Shown: positions 17,198 to 26,221, counted from the first letter of the stretch. The stretch: 38,337 nucleotides of DNA from Caulobacter sp. (GCA_019636175.1 JAHBYC010000026.1:1-38337); one strand, 5' to 3'. The notes: a model not told the origin generated them from the letters alone. A program made the numbers and translations.

Positions 17198-18313
17198 ATG
17201 TCGAAACCGGCCGACTTTACCCTGGCCCGGGGCGAGCAAGGCCTCACGGCTCTGCTGACCGGCGACTGGACGGCGGAAACGCTGGACGACGCCGGCGACC
17301 GGCTGGCCGAGCATCTGGTCGATTCCAGCGGGGTCCACCTCGACCTGCGCGAGATCGGGCGCTGCGACACCGCCGGGGCCTACGCCATCATCCGCGCCGC
17401 CGACGGCCGCAAGAGCGCGGGAACCCTGTTCGCCCGCGCCGAGACCCGCCGCCTGCTGCATCTGGTCGATGAAGCGGTGCAGGCCGAGCCGACGCCGGTG
17501 ATCCCCAAGCGCGGGTTCTACGACCTGCTGGTGCGGATCGGTCGCGGCGTGGTCAATCTGGGCATCGACTTCTACGAGACCCTCGTCTTCCTCGGCCATC
17601 TGCTGACCTCGATCGGCCGGGTCATCGTCCGGCCCTCCAAGTTCCGCGGCGCGCCCTTCGTGGCGCTCTGCGAGCGCGCCGGCCTGGACGCCATCCCCAT
17701 CGTCGCCACCACCACCTTCTTCATCGGCGCGGTGATGGCCCTGCTCAGCATCAACACCCTGCGCGCCTTCGCCGCCGAAGTGCTGGTGGTCGAGGCGACC
17801 GGCATTTCGGTGCTGCGCGAGTTCGGCATCGTCATCACGGCCGTGCTGCTGGCGGGCCGGTCCTCCTCGGCCTTCGCCGCCGAGATCGGCTCGATGAAGA
17901 TGAACCAGGAGATCGACGCCATGCGGGTGATGGGGGTCGATCCCTTCGACGCCCTGGTTCTGCCGCGCTTCCTGGCCCTGCTGGTGACCATGCCGCTGCT
18001 GACCTTCGTCGCCGACCTGGCCGGCCTGATCGGCGGGCTGGTGGTCAGCTGGAGCATTCTGGACCTGTCGCCCTCCTTCTTCTGGCAGCGGATCGTCGAC
18101 AACGTCGGTTCGACCCACTTCTGGGTCGGCATCTCCAAGGCCCCGGTGATGGCCATCGTCATCGCCGGCATCGGCTGTCGTCAGGGGATGGAGGTCGGCG
18201 GCGACGTCGAGTCCCTGGGCCGCCGCGTGACCTCGGCCGTGGTCCAGGCCATCTTCGCCATCATTCTGCTCGATGCCCTGTTCGCGCTCGTCTACATGGA
18301 GCTCGACATATGA
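17198..18313 (+). CDS. mlaE: MlaE-type lipid ABC transporter permease with N-terminal STAS domain
   Basis: Inner-membrane permease (371 residues) of an MCE-type phospholipid transporter that maintains outer-membrane lipid asymmetry. Residues 1-95 form a STAS/MlaB-like domain (VHLDLREIGRCDTAGAYAIIRA). The rest is the MlaE domain with five or six helices and the conserved loop LLAGRSSSAFAAEIGSMKMN followed by EIDAMRVMGVDPF. The fusion supplies the MlaB partner in the same chain. The ATG at 17198 starts the STAS domain; upstream in-frame ATGs at 17072 and 17156 would add an unrelated arginine-rich leader. The stop overlaps the ATPase start (ATGA), so this is the first gene of a four-gene operon. 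Confidence 0.92.
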   Translation: MSKPADFTLARGEQGLTALLTGDWTAETLDDAGDRLAEHLVDSSGVHLDLREIGRCDTAGAYAIIRAADGRKSAGTLFARAETRRLLHLVDEAVQAEPTPVIPKRGFYDLLVRIGRGVVNLGIDFYETLVFLGHLLTSIGRVIVRPSKFRGAPFVALCERAGLDAIPIVATTTFFIGAVMALLSINTLRAFAAEVLVVEATGISVLREFGIVITAVLLAGRSSSAFAAEIGSMKMNQEIDAMRVMGVDPFDALVLPRFLALLVTMPLLTFVADLAGLIGGLVVSWSILDLSPSFFWQRIVDNVGSTHFWVGISKAPVMAIVIAGIGCRQGMEVGGDVESLGRRVTSAVVQAIFAIILLDALFALVYMELDI

Positions 18314-19140
18314 CCGACAGCCGCGCCCAGGGCCTGGCCGAGGACGGTCTCGACGCCAGCGCCCCGCCGATCGAGGTGCGCGGCCTCTATTCGGCGTTCG
18401 GCAACACCGTGATCCACCAGGATCTCGACCTCACCGTCCGCAAGGGCGAGGTGATGGGGGTGGTCGGCGGGTCCGGCGCCGGCAAGTCGGTGCTGCTCAA
18501 CACCATCATCGGCCTGAAGAGCCCAGAGGGCGGCTCGGTGAAGATCTTCGGCCAGAACATTCAGCACGCCAGCCGCCGAAAGTGGTCCGCCATCGAGCGG
18601 CGCTGGGGTGTTCTGTTCCAGCAGGGGGCGCTGTTCTCCTCGCTGACCGTGCGGGAAAATGTCGCCGCGCCGCTGCATGAGCATACCGACCTGACCCGCG
18701 CCGAGATCAACGACCTGGCCGACCTGAAGATCGCCCTGGCCGGCCTACCGCCGCGCGCCGGGGCCCTGAAGCCATCCGAGCTGTCCGGCGGCATGCGCAA
18801 GCGGGCCAGCCTGGCCCGGGCCCTGGCCTTCGATCCGGAGCTGCTGTTCCTCGATGAGCCGACCGCCGGGCTGGACCCCATCGGGGCGGCGGCCTTCGAC
18901 GAACTGATCGCCGACCTGACCAACAGCCTCGGCCTGACCGTCTTCATGATTACCCACGATCTGGACAGCCTCTATACCATCACCGACCGCGTCGCCGTTC
19001 TCGCCGACAAGAAGGTGGTGGCGGTGGAGCCCGTCGAGGTGCTTGAACAATCCGACCATCCCTGGATCCGGGAATACTTCCTGGGCCCCAGAGGCCGCGC
19101 CGCCCAGGCGGCAAGTCACAAGGGGAGGCAGAGGAACTGA
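18310..19140 (+). CDS. mlaF: MlaF-type lipid ABC transporter ATPase
   Basis: Cytoplasmic ATPase (276 residues) powering the MlaE permease. Walker A is GGSGAGKS (53-60), the signature LSGGMRKRASLARAL starts at 158, and Walker B is LLFLDEPTAGLDP with the catalytic Glu at 183, followed by the switch His in MITHDLDSL. The ABC signature variant LSGGMRKR is typical of the MlaF subfamily. It is coupled by overlap both to the permease (ATGA) and to the MCE gene (TGATG, one shared base). Confidence 0.95.
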   Translation: MTDSRAQGLAEDGLDASAPPIEVRGLYSAFGNTVIHQDLDLTVRKGEVMGVVGGSGAGKSVLLNTIIGLKSPEGGSVKIFGQNIQHASRRKWSAIERRWGVLFQQGALFSSLTVRENVAAPLHEHTDLTRAEINDLADLKIALAGLPPRAGALKPSELSGGMRKRASLARALAFDPELLFLDEPTAGLDPIGAAAFDELIADLTNSLGLTVFMITHDLDSLYTITDRVAVLADKKVVAVEPVEVLEQSDHPWIREYFLGPRGRAAQAASHKGRQRN

Positions 19141-20078
19141 TGGAAAGAAACGCCAACTACGCCCTGGTGGGAGCCGCCTCCCTGCTGCTCTTCGTGGCCA
19201 TGATCGTCTTCGCCTTCTGGCTGGCGCGTCTCAGCTTCAACAAGAGCTTCGACGAGTATGACGTGCTGTTCGTCGGCCCGGTGCGCGGGCTGTCGGAAGG
19301 CGGCGACGTCAACTTCAACGGCATCAAGGTCGGGGACGTCTCGAGGATCGCCCTCGACAAGTCCGACCCCAACCGTGTCATCGCCCGCATCAAGGTGTCC
19401 AGCGACGTGCCGATCCGCGAGGACAGCTTCGCCACCCTCGAGCCCCAGGGCATCACCGGCGTCAACTACATCCAGATCACCGCCGGCACCCCGAGCAAGC
19501 GGCTGTTGAAGGACACCGTCCCGGCCGGCGAGGTGCCTGTCATCCGCACCCAGCGCTCGACCCTGTCCGACCTGCTGGCCGGCGGCGGCACGGTGCTGAG
19601 CCGCACCATCGAGACCCTCGACCGGGTCAACCGGGTGCTGGACGACGACAACATCAAGACCTTCAGCGCCACCCTGGATAATCTTGAGGCCATCACCCAG
19701 GAGGTGCGCGAGCAGCGGGCCATCGTCGCCGACGCCCGCCGCGCCCTGGTCACCTTCGAAGACGCCGCGAAGGAATACACCGAGCTGGCCCGCGACGGCC
19801 GCCGCTTCCTCGATACCGACGCCAAGACCACCCTGGCCAACATCGACGCCGCCGCCCAGAAGGTCGACAAGGCCGGCGCCGACGTCAGCGCCATCCTGGC
19901 CAAGCTGGACGGGCCGGTGAACGATTTCGCCACCGACGGCCTGCCCCAGCTGACCAACGCCATCACCACCCTGCAAGGCGCGGCTCACTCCCTCAACCGT
20001 CTGGTCAACGAGGCCGAGAAGAGCCCGCAGAACCTGGTCGGCAAGCCGCCCGCCGCCAAGAAGAAGGTGAAGCCGTGA
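19140..20078 (+). CDS. mlaD: MlaD-type MCE domain protein
   Basis: A 312-residue periplasmic lipid-binding component anchored by one N-terminal helix (about 9-29, LVGAASLLLFVAMIVFAFWL). The MCE domain spans about 39-120 (YDVLFVGPVRGLSEGGDVNFNGIKVGDV ... LEPQGITGVNYIQI, shown in parts). It is followed by a long helical, coiled-coil-like tail (LDNLEAITQEVREQRAIV, TLANIDAAAQKVDKAGADV) and a basic end. MCE proteins form hexameric rings that carry lipids between membranes. The tail suggests an extended or tunnel-type form longer than E. coli MlaD. It overlaps both neighbouring genes. Confidence 0.93.
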   Translation: MERNANYALVGAASLLLFVAMIVFAFWLARLSFNKSFDEYDVLFVGPVRGLSEGGDVNFNGIKVGDVSRIALDKSDPNRVIARIKVSSDVPIREDSFATLEPQGITGVNYIQITAGTPSKRLLKDTVPAGEVPVIRTQRSTLSDLLAGGGTVLSRTIETLDRVNRVLDDDNIKTFSATLDNLEAITQEVREQRAIVADARRALVTFEDAAKEYTELARDGRRFLDTDAKTTLANIDAAAQKVDKAGADVSAILAKLDGPVNDFATDGLPQLTNAITTLQGAAHSLNRLVNEAEKSPQNLVGKPPAAKKKVKP

Positions 20079-20677
20079 GGACCTCCCTGTTCCGCGTCGC
20101 CGCGCTGACGGCCGCAGCAGTCGCCCTGAGCGGCTGCATCACCCTGTTTCCCGAGGCCGAGCCCGCCCGGCTCTACCGCTTCGAGATCACCGCCCCGTCG
20201 GAGGTGGCGGCCAAGTCGGTCGACGTGACCCGTGGCCCGATCCACTTCAACCACGCCGCCGCCAGCGACGGCCTGCTGACCGTCAGCAACGGCGAACTGG
20301 CCTATATCGACGGCGCCCGCTGGGCGGCCCCGGCCGAGCAGATGTTCGAGGAGGAGCTGATCCGCGCCTTCCAGGCCGGGCCGGTTCGGCTGGTCGGGCC
20401 GGGCGAGATGGGCCGCAGCGACTGGATCCTGCGCCTCGATGTGCAGCGCTTCGAGGCCGACTATCGCAATGGTCCCGAGGCCGCTCCGACCGTCGTCATC
20501 GAGATCAAGGCGGCGATGCGGCGCAACGTGCGCGACGGCGAGACCATCGAGCAGGTGTTCAAGGCCGAGGTCCGGGCCGCCGACAACCGCGTCAGCGCCA
20601 TCGTCCCCGCCTACAGCCGCGCGCTGACCAGCACCCTGACCGATCTCAACAGCTGGGCGGTCTCGCTGAAAAGCTGA
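20075..20677 (+). CDS. ABC-type transport auxiliary lipoprotein (PqiC/ABC_trans_aux-like)
   Basis: A 200-residue lipoprotein beginning MRTSLFRVAALTAAAVALSGCIT with lipobox LSGC, followed by PARLYRFEITAP and the domain typical of the auxiliary lipoproteins encoded with MCE transporters (PF03886; PqiC-like). Such proteins sit at the outer membrane and dock MCE tubes (family knowledge). The GTG start at 20075-20077 overlaps the mlaD stop as GTGA. It ends the operon; its stop is immediately adjacent to the stop of the convergent flavoprotein gene, with no intergenic base. Confidence 0.88.
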   Translation: MRTSLFRVAALTAAAVALSGCITLFPEAEPARLYRFEITAPSEVAAKSVDVTRGPIHFNHAAASDGLLTVSNGELAYIDGARWAAPAEQMFEEELIRAFQAGPVRLVGPGEMGRSDWILRLDVQRFEADYRNGPEAAPTVVIEIKAAMRRNVRDGETIEQVFKAEVRAADNRVSAIVPAYSRALTSTLTDLNSWAVSLKS

Positions 20678-22087
20678 TCAGTCGATCTCGAACAGACCGC
20701 GCAGATAGGGGCTGAGCATCTTCCCGGACGGGTCCAGCTCGCGCCGAACCTCCAGGAAGTCCTTCCAGTTGGGATACAGCGCGGCCAGTCGCTGGCCGCG
20801 CAGGCTGTGCAGCTTGCCCCAGTGCGGCCGGCCGCCATGGCGCTGGAAGATCGGCTCGATGATCTCGAAGAAGAAGGCGTAGTCGTCCTTGTACCAGGCA
20901 TGGACGGCCACCGAGCCGCGCGGCCCGCCCTGGAACGGCGACAGCCAGGCGTCGTCGCCGGCGATGCGCCGCACCTCGATCGGAAAGAAGACGTCGGACC
21001 GCTCCTTCTCGATCACCGCCACCACCTCCTTCAGGGCCGCCAGCTGGGTTTCCGGCGGCAGGTGGTATTCCATCTCGTTGAACCGCACCGGCCGCTCGGT
21101 CGACAGCAGCTTCCAGCCCTCGTCGACTGCCGTCTCGGGCTTGGTCCCGCCCAGCAGCATGCCGGCCGCCCCCTTCCGCAGGCCGTTGGACCAGCCGAAG
21201 GTGTTGCGCAGCATCTTCAGCGCCTCGAGGAAGGCGTCGTCCTGGCTCGGCGGCGCCGCCTCGGGCGGATCGTCGGTCTCGTCATGGGTGATGTTGGCCG
21301 CCAGGCCGGTGAAGGGGATGGCGTAGAACTCGAAGTTCCGGTGGCTGTTCCAGCGGTCCTCGGCCTTGGCCACCGCCTCCTCGAACGGCTCGATCCACAC
21401 CCGCCGCCGAAGCCGCCGGTTGGGACTGGTGTTCAGCCGGGCCTGGGTGATGATCCCCAGCGCGCCCAGCGACACCCGGGCGGCGTTGAACAGATCGGGG
21501 CGATGGCTGGCGTCGCACTCCACCGTCCGCCCGTCCGCCGTCACCAGGGTCAGCCCGGCGAGATTGGCGTGGATCGCCGGCAGGGACTTGCCGGTGCCGT
21601 GGGTGCCGGTGGAGATGGCCCCGGCCAGCGACTGCTTGTTGATGTCGGGCAGATTGGCCATCGCCCTGCCCTTCTCGGCCAGGGCCGGTCCCAGGGCGCC
21701 CAGCCGCGTGCCGGCCCGCACCGTGGCGACATTGCCGTCCCAGCCGGTGACCCCGGCCATGGCGTCCAGCGACACCAGGGTTCCGTTGGTGGCGGCCAGG
21801 GCGGTGAAGCTGTGGCCGGCGCCGACCGCGCGGACCGGCGCCGGAGCGGCCTTCAGTCCAGCGGCCAGCTCGGCCTCATCCTTGGGCGCCAGGCGCTGGG
21901 CCGGATAGGCGCTCTGGATGCCCGACCAGTTTCGCCACAGCAGCCGCCCCTGCGGATCGACCGCGGGCGGCGACGGCGGCTCGGGCTTGTCGCGGTTGGC
22001 GATCACCGCCGCCCCGCCGGTCGCCAGCACGGCGCCGCCGACCCCGGCCGCGCCCATCACCATCGCCTTTCGCCGTGTAACCATCAT
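20678..22087 (-). CDS. FAD-linked aldonolactone oxidase-family protein
   Basis: A 469-residue flavoprotein of the D-arabinono-1,4-lactone / L-gulono-1,4-lactone oxidase family. The N-terminal FAD-binding domain has VGAGHSFTALAATNGTLVSL, where H92 is the position that binds FAD covalently in characterised relatives, and ISTGTHGTG. The C-terminal substrate domain ends with the family motif HWGK (H422-K425). The N-terminus MMVTRRKAMVMGAAGVGGAVLA looks like a twin-arginine signal or anchor with only two basic residues, suggesting export as a folded flavoprotein. The start overlaps the stop of a c-type cytochrome gene (ATGA), so the cytochrome is the probable electron acceptor (inference). Substrate is unknown. 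Confidence 0.87.
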   Translation of the reverse strand: MMVTRRKAMVMGAAGVGGAVLATGGAAVIANRDKPEPPSPPAVDPQGRLLWRNWSGIQSAYPAQRLAPKDEAELAAGLKAAPAPVRAVGAGHSFTALAATNGTLVSLDAMAGVTGWDGNVATVRAGTRLGALGPALAEKGRAMANLPDINKQSLAGAISTGTHGTGKSLPAIHANLAGLTLVTADGRTVECDASHRPDLFNAARVSLGALGIITQARLNTSPNRRLRRRVWIEPFEEAVAKAEDRWNSHRNFEFYAIPFTGLAANITHDETDDPPEAAPPSQDDAFLEALKMLRNTFGWSNGLRKGAAGMLLGGTKPETAVDEGWKLLSTERPVRFNEMEYHLPPETQLAALKEVVAVIEKERSDVFFPIEVRRIAGDDAWLSPFQGGPRGSVAVHAWYKDDYAFFFEIIEPIFQRHGGRPHWGKLHSLRGQRLAALYPNWKDFLEVRRELDPSGKMLSPYLRGLFEID

Positions 22088-22428
22088 CGGCCTCCCGACA
22101 TGAACCCGATCATCGCCTCATAGTCGGCCGCCGTGCAGCCCGAGCACTGCCCGCCCGCCGGCATCGCCCGGTAGCCCTGAACCGTATGCTCCAGCAGCAC
22201 CGCCGGCCCCTGCTTGACCCTCGGCGCCCAGGCGGTCCTGTCGCCCGCCAGCGGGGCGCCGGTCCCGGCGACGGTGTGGCAGGTCTTGCAGGAGGTCTCG
22301 TATAGACCGGCCAGGCGCGCATCCGCCGGCGCCAGGGCGGCGGACTGCTCGGGGGTCAGCGGTTCAGGGGCCTTGTTGCAGGCGGCCAGGCACATTGCCG
22401 CCGCCGCCAGCATCAGAATCTGCCTCAT
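22084..22428 (-). CDS. c-type cytochrome lipoprotein
   Basis: A 114-residue class I cytochrome c. A lipoprotein signal (MRQILMLAAAAMCLAACNK, lipobox LAAC) is followed by a single haem site CKTCH (C47, C50, H51) and the likely axial Met in YRAMPAGG (M89). An extra C95/C98 pair in GGQCSGC resembles the disulfide seen in cytochromes c5. It would be membrane-tethered in the periplasm. It is translationally coupled to the flavoprotein gene downstream, so the two probably form an electron-transfer pair. Confidence 0.9.
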   Translation of the reverse strand: MRQILMLAAAAMCLAACNKAPEPLTPEQSAALAPADARLAGLYETSCKTCHTVAGTGAPLAGDRTAWAPRVKQGPAVLLEHTVQGYRAMPAGGQCSGCTAADYEAMIGFMSGGR

Positions 22429-22510
22429 CCGTCCCCCTTGCAGCGTGTGAGTCCGCCCTTGCCGACAAGGGACACCAGCAGACCCGACCTTGCAAGGCCG
22501 CCTCTGGTCT

Positions 22511-22558
22511 CCCTTCTCCCCTTGCGGGAGAAGGTGGCGCGAAGCGCCGGATGAGGGG
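22511..22558. repeat. Palindromic intergenic repeat of the CTTCTCCC-GGGAGAAG type
   Basis: Two adjacent hairpins: CTTCTCCC (22513-22520) with GGGAGAAG (22526-22533), and GGCGC (22536-22540) with GCGCC (22544-22548), followed by GGATGAGGG. This arrangement is a common extragenic repeat in proteobacteria. It lies between folD and the cytochrome gene, both on the minus strand. Confidence 0.7.
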
Positions 22559-22592
22559 GCGCGCCGGCCGGTAGGGACAGGCGTCCTCGGTC

Positions 22593-23489
22593 CTACTCCG
22601 CGATCCCGTTCAGCCGCCGCGCTGCCGTCAGGGTGTTCTGCAGCAGGCAGGCGATGGTCATCGGTCCCACCCCGCCCGGCACCGGCGTGATCCAGCCGGC
22701 CACCGCCTTGGCCTCGTCAAACGCCACATCCCCGACCAGCCGCGTCTTGCCCTGGGCCGCCTTCTCCGGATCGCGGGAGGGAAAACGGGTGATGCCGACG
22801 TCGATCACCGCCGCGCCGGGCTTGATCCAGTCCCCGCGCACCATCTCGGCGCGGCCGACGGCGGCGACCAGGATATCGGCCTGGCGACAGACGGCCGGCA
22901 GGTCGACGGTGCGGCTGTGGGCGATGGTCACGGTGCAGTCCGCCGCCAGCAGGAGCTGGGCCATGGGCTTGCCCATCAGGTTCGAGCGGCCGATCACCAC
23001 CGCATGCTTGCCGCGCAGCTCGCCCAGGGCGTCCTTCAGCAGCATCATGCAGCCGACCGGCGTGCAGCTGGTCAGGGCCGGCAGACCGCTGGCCAGCCGC
23101 CCGGCGTTGGTCACCGTCAGCCCGTCGACATCCTTGTCCGGCGAAATGCGGGCGACGATCCGGTCCTGGCTGAGGTGGCCGGGAACGGGAAACTGCACCA
23201 GGATGCCATGGATGGCCGGATCGTCGTTGAGCCGGTCGATCAGGGCGAACAGCTCCGGCTCTGAGGTCTCGGCGGCCAGCCGGTGGGTTTCCGAATACAT
23301 GCCGGCGGCGGCGGTCTGCTCGCCCTTGTTGCGCACATAGACCTGACTGGCGGGATCATCCCCGACCAGCACCACCGCCAGGCCCGGCGTCAGGCCGTGC
23401 TCGGCCTTCAGGGTCGCGACCTCGACCGCGACCGTCTCTCGCAGACGGGCGGCGAACGCCTTGCCGTCGATGATCATCGCTTCGCTCAT
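22593..23489 (-). CDS. folD: Methylenetetrahydrofolate dehydrogenase / methenyl-THF cyclohydrolase
   Basis: Bifunctional cytoplasmic enzyme (298 residues) that oxidises 5,10-methylene-THF with NADP and hydrolyses the product to 10-formyl-THF. Catalytic Y51 and K55 lie in [12 protein letters not shown], followed by VQFPVP, PDKDVDG (117-123), the NADP-binding GRSNLMGKP (167-175) and [11 protein letters not shown] near the C-terminus. Length is standard. The ATG at 23487-23489 is the only start that gives the normal N-terminus. It is the second gene after the secreted protein at 23542 on the same strand, 52 bp away. Confidence 0.96.
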   Translation of the reverse strand: MSEAMIIDGKAFAARLRETVAVEVATLKAEHGLTPGLAVVLVGDDPASQVYVRNKGEQTAAAGMYSETHRLAAETSEPELFALIDRLNDDPAIHGILVQFPVPGHLSQDRIVARISPDKDVDGLTVTNAGRLASGLPALTSCTPVGCMMLLKDALGELRGKHAVVIGRSNLMGKPMAQLLLAADCTVTIAHSRTVDLPAVCRQADILVAAVGRAEMVRGDWIKPGAAVIDVGITRFPSRDPEKAAQGKTRLVGDVAFDEAKAVAGWITPVPGGVGPMTIACLLQNTLTAARRLNGIAE

Positions 23490-23541
23490 GGGGCCTCCGC
23501 TGCTTGGCGCAGGCCCTACCCCCCTCGACCAGGATTGGCAA

Positions 23542-24552
23542 TCAGGGCGTCAGCGAACAGCTGTAGTAGACGTGGCTTCCGTCGTTGTACTGCGCCAGCA
23601 TTTTCACCATGTCGTCGTACTGGCCGCGCATCCTGCTCACCAGCTCGGCAGGGCAGCTATTGGCCTGCATGTCCCGTAGCGCCGTCTTCAGATGCCCGCA
23701 GCTCATGCCGACGTAGTAGGCGATGTGGTCGGTGTCGTTGTCGCCCCGGGTCGTCGACCCCTTGGTCTTGGCCAGCGCCTCACCGCCCTTGTTCAGCGCG
23801 CTGACCATCGCGCCCTGGCAATCAAACGGCGGCGGCGGCGCGTAATTGTCCGCCACGTAGTAGCTGTAATAGTGGTCGCAGGTGTCGATGGTCTCAAGGA
23901 TCTTGCCCTCGGTGATCCTGCCGTCCTTCAGCGCGATCTCGAAGTCGCCGACGTTCTTGCGAACGATGGCCATGGTCTCGGGATAGGTCCGGTCCAGCCG
24001 CTTGGCCAGTTTGCCGATCTCGATCGGCGCGGCCCGGCTCGCCTCGTTGCGGCCGGCCTGCAACGGCGCCTTGACGGTCGCCCGCTGGTAGAAGGTCGCG
24101 CAGACCAGCTGGGCCTTGTTGTTCCACACCGGATCCTCGCTGGGGTGCGGCGTCCAGGCCTCGCCCACCTTCTGGCCGAAGGCCTTGTCACAGTATTGGA
24201 CATACATTTCGATGTCCGAGGCCTCCGCCGAGAACCCGGGGGCCTGGCCCATCAGTCCCGCGCGCAGCTTGTTCGCCTTGGCGATCACCGCACCATCGAC
24301 ATCGACGGCCGACCGACCGCTGGCCTGCATGACCTCGCGAATGACCGCCGTCGCCGCCGCCTTGGCGACCTGGCCCCGCGCGCTGGTCTTTTCCTCCCTA
24401 TGACGGAAGGCGTAGACCGCCGCGCACAGTTCCATCCGCTCAGGCGTCCGCCAGAAAGCCGGATCATTCGGGTCCGGCTTTGGCTGGGCCGAGGAAGTCG
24501 CCGCCGCCGTCACCATCGCCACAATGGCCAGAACCACGCCCCAGATACGCAT
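23542..24552 (-). CDS. Secreted protein of unknown function, cysteine-containing
   Basis: A 336-residue protein with a signal peptide ([23 protein letters not shown]). The mature part is mostly helical and contains about seven cysteines ([65 protein letters not shown]), which suggests disulfides in the periplasm. No named family is recognised. The open frame continues 33 codons upstream, but the ATG at 24550-24552 begins the signal peptide and follows AAAGGAG at good spacing. It is divergent from the VWA gene and upstream of folD. Confidence 0.8.
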   Translation of the reverse strand: MRIWGVVLAIVAMVTAAATSSAQPKPDPNDPAFWRTPERMELCAAVYAFRHREEKTSARGQVAKAAATAVIREVMQASGRSAVDVDGAVIAKANKLRAGLMGQAPGFSAEASDIEMYVQYCDKAFGQKVGEAWTPHPSEDPVWNNKAQLVCATFYQRATVKAPLQAGRNEASRAAPIEIGKLAKRLDRTYPETMAIVRKNVGDFEIALKDGRITEGKILETIDTCDHYYSYYVADNYAPPPPFDCQGAMVSALNKGGEALAKTKGSTTRGDNDTDHIAYYVGMSCGHLKTALRDMQANSCPAELVSRMRGQYDDMVKMLAQYNDGSHVYYSCSLTP

Positions 24553-24704
24553 CGCCGGACTCCTTTGCGCCTCCGTGCCAGCCCGCGGCGGGCGTCTCAC
24601 GCCCAAAAAGGGGGCCTCGGTTCTGGGCAGGGCCGGCGCGACGCTGGACACGGGCGCGGCGAACCCCCATCCTCAGGGTTCAAACATCCGTTCGGACGTC
24701 GCCC

Positions 24705-25886
24705 ATGTTCATGAATTTCTTCTCGGAGCTCCGTCAGGCCAAGGTGCCGGTGACGCTGAAGGAGTATCTGGTGCTGATGGAGGCGCTCGACAAATCGGTC
24801 ATCGACCGCAGCGTCGAGGATTTCTACTTCCTCTCCCGCGCCACCCTGGTGAAGGACGAGAAGAACCTCGACAAGTTCGACCGGGTGTTCGGCCATGTGT
24901 TCAAGGGTCTGGAATCGGTCGGCGACGAGATCACCTCGGAAATCCCCGCCGACTGGCTGAAGGCCCTGACCGAGAAGTTCCTGACCGACGAGGAAAAGGC
25001 CCAGATCGAGGCCATGGGCGGCTTCGAGGAGCTGATGAAGACGCTGCAGGAGCGCCTTCAGGAGCAGAAGAAGCGCCACGAGGGCGGCAACAAGATGATC
25101 GGCACCGGCGGCACCAGCCCCTTCGGCGCCAACGGCTACAACCCCGAGGGCGTCCGCATCGGCCAGGACAAGGGCCGCCACGGCCGCGCCGTGAAGGTCT
25201 GGGACAAGCGCGAATACAAGAACCTCGATGACTCGGTCGAGCTCGGCACCCGCAACATCAAGGTGGCCCTGCGGCGCCTGCGCAAGTTCGCCCGCGAGGG
25301 CGCGCCGGACGAGCTGGACCTGGACGGCACCATCAAGGGCACCTCGCGCAAGGGCTACCTCGACATCGTCATGCGGCCCGAGCGGCGCAACAAGATCAAG
25401 GTGCTGATCTTCTTCGACATCGGCGGGTCGATGGACAGCCACATCAAGCTCTGCGAGGAGCTGTTCAGCGCCGCGCGGACCGAGTTCAAGAACCTCGAGT
25501 TCTACTACTTCCACAACTGCCTCTACGAGAGCGTGTGGAAGGACAACCGCCGCCGCCAGACCGAGAAGATCAACACCTGGGACGTGCTCCACAAGTTCCC
25601 CAGCGACTACAAGGTCATCTTCGTCGGGGACGCCACCATGAGCCCCTACGAAATCACCTATCCGGGCGGCAGCGTCGAACACTGGAACGAGGAGCCCGGC
25701 GCCATCTGGATGGACCGGGTCAGCCAGGTCTATCCCAACATCGCCTGGCTCAACCCCACGCCGGAGCGCCACTGGGACTACACCCAGTCGATCGGCGTCA
25801 TGAAACAGCTGGTCAATGACCGGATGTATCCCCTGACCATCGACGGTCTCGACAAGGCCATGAAGGAGCTGGTCCGCGGCCACTAA
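24705..25886 (+). CDS. CoxE-like von Willebrand factor A domain protein
   Basis: A 393-residue cytoplasmic protein. The N-terminal half is helical (FFSELRQAKVPVTLKEYLVLM, a YFLSRATLVKDEKNLDKFD block) and the C-terminal half is a VWA-like fold with IKVLIFFDIGGSMDSH (D238). The metal-site motif DxSxS appears as DIGGS, so its first serine is glycine. FVGDATMSPYEI and AWLNPTPERHWDY complete the COG3825-type family. Relatives usually pair with a MoxR-type AAA ATPase as a metal-insertion or remodelling chaperone, but none is seen here. ATGs at 24705 and 24711 are both possible; a much longer upstream open frame overlaps the divergent gene and is not coding. Confidence 0.87.
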   Translation: MFMNFFSELRQAKVPVTLKEYLVLMEALDKSVIDRSVEDFYFLSRATLVKDEKNLDKFDRVFGHVFKGLESVGDEITSEIPADWLKALTEKFLTDEEKAQIEAMGGFEELMKTLQERLQEQKKRHEGGNKMIGTGGTSPFGANGYNPEGVRIGQDKGRHGRAVKVWDKREYKNLDDSVELGTRNIKVALRRLRKFAREGAPDELDLDGTIKGTSRKGYLDIVMRPERRNKIKVLIFFDIGGSMDSHIKLCEELFSAARTEFKNLEFYYFHNCLYESVWKDNRRRQTEKINTWDVLHKFPSDYKVIFVGDATMSPYEITYPGGSVEHWNEEPGAIWMDRVSQVYPNIAWLNPTPERHWDYTQSIGVMKQLVNDRMYPLTIDGLDKAMKELVRGH

Positions 25887-25892
25887 CGGCCC

Positions 25893-26117
25893 GCCTCCCC
25901 GGCGACCCGAAGGGCGGCGCCAGCCAAAGTCGGGGCCCAGCCCCCTCCCCGCTTCCCCGGCGACCCGAAGGGCGGCGCCAGCCAAAGCCGGGGCCCAAGC
26001 CCCCTCCCCGCTTCCCCGGCGAAGGCCGGGGCCCAGATCATGGGGCGCTCCCCCCGAGGCCAGGATCCCAAATTCCCCGGCTGAACCTGGACCCCGGCCT
26101 TCGCCGGGGAGGCGGAA
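25893..26117. repeat. GC-rich palindromic repeat cluster with a 58-bp tandem duplication
   Basis: Two direct copies start at 25893 and 25951 (period 58), each with the hairpin core CCCCGGCGA...AAAGYCGGGGCCCA split by an inserted GGCGACCCGAAGGGCGGCG segment. A third related unit starts at 26010 (CTTCCCCGGCGAAGGCCGGG), and an inverted partner lies near 26091-26117 (ACCCCGGCCTTCGCCGGGG). The cluster fills the 335-bp gap between the VWA gene and the next gene. No gene is seen in it. The same family forms the array at 29816. Confidence 0.75.
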
Positions 26118-26221
26118 CCTGGCGGCGGGGTCGCGAGGCCGCCCCCAAACCGCGCCGCTTGCACCCCCCTTCGATTCCCGCGAAGGTCGCCCCCGATTTT
26201 CAGTCAGGGGCGTGAAGCGTC

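Noticed and set aside
24480-24704. Upstream extension of the VWA protein
   Set aside because: It overlaps the start of the divergent secreted-protein gene and has low-complexity Pro/Arg content; family similarity begins at MNFFSELRQ.
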